Below, one piece after another: positions 7,979 through 10,719 of a DNA stretch of 10,719 nucleotides. The notes below the pieces were generated by a model. That model was not told where the DNA came from. It did no database searches and saw nothing but the letters and a program-made list of their open reading frames with translations. Each line of letters begins with the position of its first letter. The stretch's first letter is position 1. Location of the stretch: positions 1 through 10,719 of the forward strand of contig JANQTR010000225.1 in NCBI GenBank assembly GCA_030731635.1. The letters are read 5' to 3'. The position numbers were made by a program, and so were the translations under genes. This DNA comes from Erythrobacter sp. GTDB lineage: Bacteria; Pseudomonadota; Alphaproteobacteria; Sphingomonadales; Sphingomonadaceae.

Positions 7979-9319
7979 ATGGCCACCATCGCCGCCCCAC
8001 AACGCCCGCAAGTGCGCCATGAACCCAGCGCTTATGATGCGTTGAAGGCCCATTTCGCCGCGCATCCCGAACAGCGGCTCCAGCATACGCACCCGTGGGA
8101 CGTCAGCCGTTCAGACATTTATTTTGACGACACCTGGCAGCCGATTTTCGCTGAAATGCGCGCCGCCGGGCCGTTGCACTATATCGAAGAAAGCCCGCTC
8201 GGCCCCTATTGGGCGGTGGTTGGCCACAAGGCGATCCAGCATATTGAGGCGCTGCCCGAAACGTTCTCCTCAAGCTGGGAATATGGCGGCATCACCATCC
8301 TCAACCGGCTGACTGAGGAAGAGGCTGCTGCGTCGGGCGTCGATACGCGCGAATTGCCGATGTTCATTGCCATGGACCGCCCGCAGCACACCGGACAGCG
8401 CCGCACCGTCGCGCCGAAGTTCACGCCGTCTGCCGTCACCGACATGGAAGCCGAAATCCGCGCACGTACCGGCGAAGTGCTCGACCGCCTGCCGCGCGGC
8501 AAGACCTTTGACTGGGTGGAAGAAGTCTCGATCGAGCTCACCACCGGGATGCTGGCGATCCTGTTCGGCTTTCCGTGGGAAGACCGCCGCCTGCTGACAT
8601 TGTGGTCGGACTGGGCCGGCGACACTGAACTCGCCACCGTGCGCGAGATGGACCAGATCCGCTGGAGCTTCCTTCAGGAAATGGGGGCCTATTTCCAGTC
8701 GCTCTGGGTCGAACGCACGATGGACAAGGAGCCGGGCAACGACCTTATCTCGATGATGCTCCATTCCGAAGCGATGAACCAGATGCGGCCCGAAGAATTC
8801 ATGGGCAATCTGGTGCTGTTGATCGTCGGCGGGAACGACACCACCCGCAACACCATGTCGGGCATCATCCACGGACTCGATAAATTCCCCGATCAGCGCA
8901 AAGCCTTTGAAGAACACCCCGAACTGATCCCTAACGCGGTGCAGGAATGCCTGCGCTATCAGACCCCGCTGGCCCACATGCGCCGCACCTGCACCGAGGA
9001 TACCGAGGTATTCGGGCAGACGATCAAGGCGGGCGACAAGGTCGTGCTGTGGTATCTTTCCGCCAACCGCGACGAGGAAGTGTTCGCCAACCCCGACAAG
9101 CTCGACATCACCCGCGACAATGCGCGGCGTCACCTGGCCTTTGGCTATGGCATCCACCGCTGCGTTGGGGCGCGGCTGGCGGAATTGCAGCTGAAGGTGC
9201 TGCTGGAAGAAATGCACAAGCGCCGGATCCGCGTGCATGTCGCAGGCGATGTGGAACGCGTGCGTGCCAACTTCGTCCACGGCTTCCGCAAGCTTGAGGT
9301 GGAAATCACCGAGTTTTGA
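7979..9319 (+). CDS. Cytochrome P450, CYP153-type (alkane or fatty-acid hydroxylase family)
   Basis: This 446-residue soluble class I P450 takes electrons from NADH through a ferredoxin reductase and a [2Fe-2S] ferredoxin to hydroxylate a C-H bond with O2. CYP153 members typically attack terminal positions of alkanes, fatty acids or related hydrophobic chains. Seen in order are MFIAMDRPQHTGQRR (128-142) of the C-helix region; the I-helix LIVGGNDTTRN (281-291), which carries the oxygen-activating D287-T288; ExxR as E323 and R326 in ECLRYQTPLAHMRRT; and the heme loop FGYGIHRCVG (388-397) with ligand C395. GGNDTTRN, TPLAHMRRT and GIHRCVG together are the CYP153 pattern. The subfamily cannot be fixed by eye. 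There is no membrane anchor. GGGAG at 7968-7972, six bases upstream, supports this ATG. No ferredoxin gene is adjacent. The closest redox partner is the reductase at 3254, about 3.5 kb upstream. Confidence 0.93.
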   Translation: MATIAAPQRPQVRHEPSAYDALKAHFAAHPEQRLQHTHPWDVSRSDIYFDDTWQPIFAEMRAAGPLHYIEESPLGPYWAVVGHKAIQHIEALPETFSSSWEYGGITILNRLTEEEAAASGVDTRELPMFIAMDRPQHTGQRRTVAPKFTPSAVTDMEAEIRARTGEVLDRLPRGKTFDWVEEVSIELTTGMLAILFGFPWEDRRLLTLWSDWAGDTELATVREMDQIRWSFLQEMGAYFQSLWVERTMDKEPGNDLISMMLHSEAMNQMRPEEFMGNLVLLIVGGNDTTRNTMSGIIHGLDKFPDQRKAFEEHPELIPNAVQECLRYQTPLAHMRRTCTEDTEVFGQTIKAGDKVVLWYLSANRDEEVFANPDKLDITRDNARRHLAFGYGIHRCVGARLAELQLKVLLEEMHKRRIRVHVAGDVERVRANFVHGFRKLEVEITEF

Positions 9320-9323
9320 CGGG

Positions 9324-9352
9324 ACTTTCGGGGCAGGTGAAACTTCCGGGGC
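9324..9352. repeat. Short direct repeat between the P450 gene and msrB
   Basis: ACTTTCGGGGC (9324-9334) and ACTTCCGGGGC (9342-9352) are identical at ten of eleven positions and start 18 bases apart. A weaker third core, TTCAGGGG (9365-9372), follows 21 bases after the second core. The spacing is close to two helical turns, so regulator binding sites are possible, but a chance duplication cannot be excluded in GC-rich DNA. Confidence 0.35.
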
Positions 9353-9366
9353 GTTTTGGACGTATT
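9338..9366 (+). promoter_or_regulatory. Candidate ECF-sigma promoter for msrB
   Basis: TGAAAC (9338-9343) is followed, after 17 bases, by CGTATT (9361-9366). ECF sigma promoters usually carry an AAC core at -35 and a CGT core at -10. The alphaproteobacterial general stress factor EcfG prefers GGAAC with 16-17 bases to CGTT. Here the -35 matches at four of five bases and the -10 at three of four. The predicted transcript would start near 9371-9374, leaving a leader of roughly 20-40 bases before msrB. The spacing is right and the target gene fits a stress regulon, but the match is imperfect. Confidence 0.33.
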
Positions 9367-9408
9367 CAGGGGGTAACCTCTACGCCTTTGCGAATGGAAC
9401 ACTCATCA

Positions 9409-9906
9409 ATGCGCCTGCCCCTCATCAACCGCCGCACCGTGATCGCCGCTGCCGGAATTGGCGCGGCTTTGCCTTTCGTCGCCTCGTGCGGCGCGTCCCC
9501 GGCTGAAGCCAAGACGTTTCCCAAGGGCAAGAGCGACGCCGAATGGCGCAAGCTCCTGACGAGCGATCAATATTACATCCTGCGCGAAGAAGGCACCGAA
9601 CGCGCCTTCACCTCGCCGCTCGACAAGGAAAAGCGCAGCGGCACCTTTGTGTGCGCAGGCTGTGATAACCGGCTCTATGCCTCGGCGCACAAATATGACA
9701 GCGGCACCGGCTGGCCGAGTTTTTGGCAGCCGATTGACAAGGGCGCGGTCGGCACCACCACCGATTACAAGATCGGCTATCCCCGCACCGAAGTGCACTG
9801 CGCCGATTGCGGCGGGCATCTGGGCCATATCTTTGGCGATGGGCCCAAGCCCACGGGCAAACGGCACTGTATCAATGGCGATGCGCTGAAATTCGTGCCT
9901 GCCTGA
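9409..9906 (+). CDS. msrB: Peptide-methionine (R)-S-oxide reductase MsrB, predicted Tat-exported lipoprotein
   Basis: This enzyme reduces methionine-R-sulfoxide in oxidised proteins. The 165-residue product begins with a signal peptide: INRRTVIA (6-13) is a plausible twin-arginine motif, followed by an Ala/Gly-rich hydrophobic core and the lipobox VASC, with C27 as the lipidation site. The protein should therefore work in the periplasm, attached to a membrane. The catalytic domain follows: zinc ligands C82 and C85 (CAGC) and C131 and C134 (CADC), the substrate loop SGTGWPSFW (98-106), LGHIFGDGP and the catalytic C154 in RHCINGDALKF. The common resolving cysteine of the SGCGWPSF loop is threonine (T100) here, a known one-cysteine variant. 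The ATG at 9409 is chosen because it gives a compact signal peptide and has GGAAC upstream. The ATG at 9394 would add five residues, and a TTG at 9316 overlapping the P450 stop is unlikely. Confidence 0.94.
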   Translation: MRLPLINRRTVIAAAGIGAALPFVASCGASPAEAKTFPKGKSDAEWRKLLTSDQYYILREEGTERAFTSPLDKEKRSGTFVCAGCDNRLYASAHKYDSGTGWPSFWQPIDKGAVGTTTDYKIGYPRTEVHCADCGGHLGHIFGDGPKPTGKRHCINGDALKFVPA

Positions 9907-9923
9907 TCGGGGCGTAACCGCGC

Positions 9924-10565
9924 CTATTCTTCCAGCAGCGCCGGGGCCTGAAGCCGGGCGGCGAGCCGGGCAAATTCGCCCAGCGCAAAGGTATCTTCGA
10001 ACACCACCCCGTAATCCGATCCGCGCCGCCAGCGAACCTTGGCGCGCACGTCGCGCACGCTGCCATCTGCGCCGGGCATTGCGATTCTCATCGTCTGATC
10101 AATCGCCAACAGCCCGTCACACGCGATTCGCGCGCCTTGTTGGGACAGGTTTTCGACGACGGCTTCGCTGCGGTCGGTCAGGGTCACGACCGTGACGGGA
10201 AAACACACGCCGAGCCGCAGACCGCGCTTGGGATATTCGCCGGATTCGCCGATCAATTGCGGCACATTGACCGTCTGATCGAAGCTGAAGCCGGCTTCGT
10301 TGCCGCGTTCCCACACATTGGTGATTTCATAGACAGTGCCGGTGGGCATGTGCAGCGCGAAATGTTTGCAGCCCGGCAGCGCATGGAACAATCGCACGCT
10401 TACCCCGGTTTCGGATACATCGCGGATAACGCACACGAATTCGCCCTGAGCCGAGACAAGCTTGGCGGCGCGGATCAGCAAGGTAAAGCGCGGCGCAGCG
10501 CGCAGTTCCGCGCCCGCTTCCAGCGGTGCGTGATCCAGATTCGCCGTGCCCGTAACAGTTTCCAT
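9924..10565 (-). CDS. Tandem PilZ-domain protein (probable c-di-GMP receptor)
   Basis: PilZ domains bind the second messenger cyclic di-GMP and pass the signal to motility, polysaccharide or other targets. This 213-residue soluble protein has two copies and no other recognisable domain. The first domain (about 20-100) shows the complete binding signature: RAAPR (R22, R26), an RxxxR, followed by DVSETG (49-54), a D/NxSxxG. The second (about 112-192) has NLSQQG (139-144), but only an RxxR-type KRGLR (113-117) in front of it, so its ligand binding is doubtful. It ends in the YGVVFED strand typical of PilZ barrels. There is no signal peptide or membrane segment. The ATG at 10565 has AGGGA about 10 bases upstream. 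The stop lies 17 bases from the convergent msrB stop, with no convincing terminator between. The partner protein is unknown, and nothing in the window is an obvious c-di-GMP target. Confidence 0.85.
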   Translation of the reverse strand: METVTGTANLDHAPLEAGAELRAAPRFTLLIRAAKLVSAQGEFVCVIRDVSETGVSVRLFHALPGCKHFALHMPTGTVYEITNVWERGNEAGFSFDQTVNVPQLIGESGEYPKRGLRLGVCFPVTVVTLTDRSEAVVENLSQQGARIACDGLLAIDQTMRIAMPGADGSVRDVRAKVRWRRGSDYGVVFEDTFALGEFARLAARLQAPALLEE

Positions 10566-10596
10566 GCCGTGCTGTCCCTGCCCGCCGCACGCCCTG

Positions 10597-10719
10597 TCAG
10601 GCGCGGGCGGGACGCGATTGTCCCATGCCTGATACCAGCGCTAGCCAGAAAAGCGTTAAGGCAGCGATAATCGGAGGCAGGAACGGGACTGCGCGCCCGA
10701 TCCGCAGATCTGTACGGGC
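10597..10719 (-). CDS. Possible C-terminal end of an unrecognised gene with a membrane segment (partial)
   Basis: On the - strand a frame is open from the right edge for 40 codons and stops with TGA 31 bases before the PilZ start. Residues 11-31 (VPFLPPIIAALTLFWLALVSG) are strongly hydrophobic and look like one transmembrane helix, followed by a short basic tail. The spacing suits an operon with the PilZ gene. Against this, several codons (TTA, CTA, GTA, TCA) are rare in the neighbouring genes, and the frame is too short to judge. A + strand frame from ATG 10625 is also open to the edge but uses AGG, AGA and ATA codons and looks less likely. No family is recognised. Confidence 0.3.
   Translation of the reverse strand, partial: ARTDLRIGRAVPFLPPIIAALTLFWLALVSGMGQSRPARA

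Noticed and set aside
8270..9280. Open frame (336 codons) antisense to the P450
   Set aside because: It overlaps the whole P450 catalytic core and shows no recognisable motif; its His/Gln/Val-rich composition is typical of a shadow frame.
5593..9319. A single biosynthetic or defence cluster made of the ABC exporter and the P450
   Set aside because: No biosynthetic enzymes, regulators or defence domains accompany them. The families are common in Sphingomonadales chromosomes, and the P450 appears to have its own promoter.
9907..9923. GGCG/CGCC pairing in the 17 bases between the msrB and PilZ stops, considered as a bidirectional terminator
   Set aside because: The stem is at most four base pairs and has no T-run on either side.

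Overview
The window is GC-rich, densely packed bacterial chromosome. It most likely comes from an alphaproteobacterium of the Sphingomonadales (Novosphingobium, Sphingopyxis or Erythrobacter type). This is inferred from the gene families together: a giant GDH-180-type NAD-glutamate dehydrogenase, a rhodocoxin/ArR-type ferredoxin reductase, a CYP153-type P450, a Tat-lipoprotein MsrB and a tandem PilZ protein, all with strongly GC-biased codons. No RNA genes, insertion sequences, CRISPR arrays, phage genes or signs of recent transfer are visible. No gap between genes exceeds about 100 bases.

Left part (2-4501, + strand): the C-terminal two thirds of NAD-glutamate dehydrogenase enters from the left edge. 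After a 99-base gap comes an FAD/NADH ferredoxin reductase. That gap holds a strong 12-bp dyad lying directly in front of the reductase ribosome binding site. Middle (4485-7877): queG, the last step of queuosine synthesis, lies on the - strand. Its 3' end overlaps the reductase gene by 17 bases. A 46-base divergent gap separates it from a two-gene ABC exporter operon (NatA-like ATPase plus ABC-2 permease) whose genes are joined by an ATGA overlap.

Right part (7878-10719): a CYP153-type cytochrome P450 has its own leader, with a -35-like TTGACA and a hairpin that would hide an AGGAGG sequence. Next comes a secreted, lipobox-bearing methionine-R-sulfoxide reductase with an ECF-like promoter candidate. 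On the opposite strand lies a two-domain PilZ protein (probable c-di-GMP receptor). The right edge may hold the tail of one more - strand gene with a membrane segment.

Functionally the likeliest link is between the ferredoxin reductase (3254-4501) and the P450 (7979-9319). Class I bacterial P450s need a reductase and a [2Fe-2S] ferredoxin, and no ferredoxin lies in this window. The remaining genes look like ordinary housekeeping or stress functions. I do not see a convincing undescribed system; the points worth a second look are regulatory structures and protein architecture.
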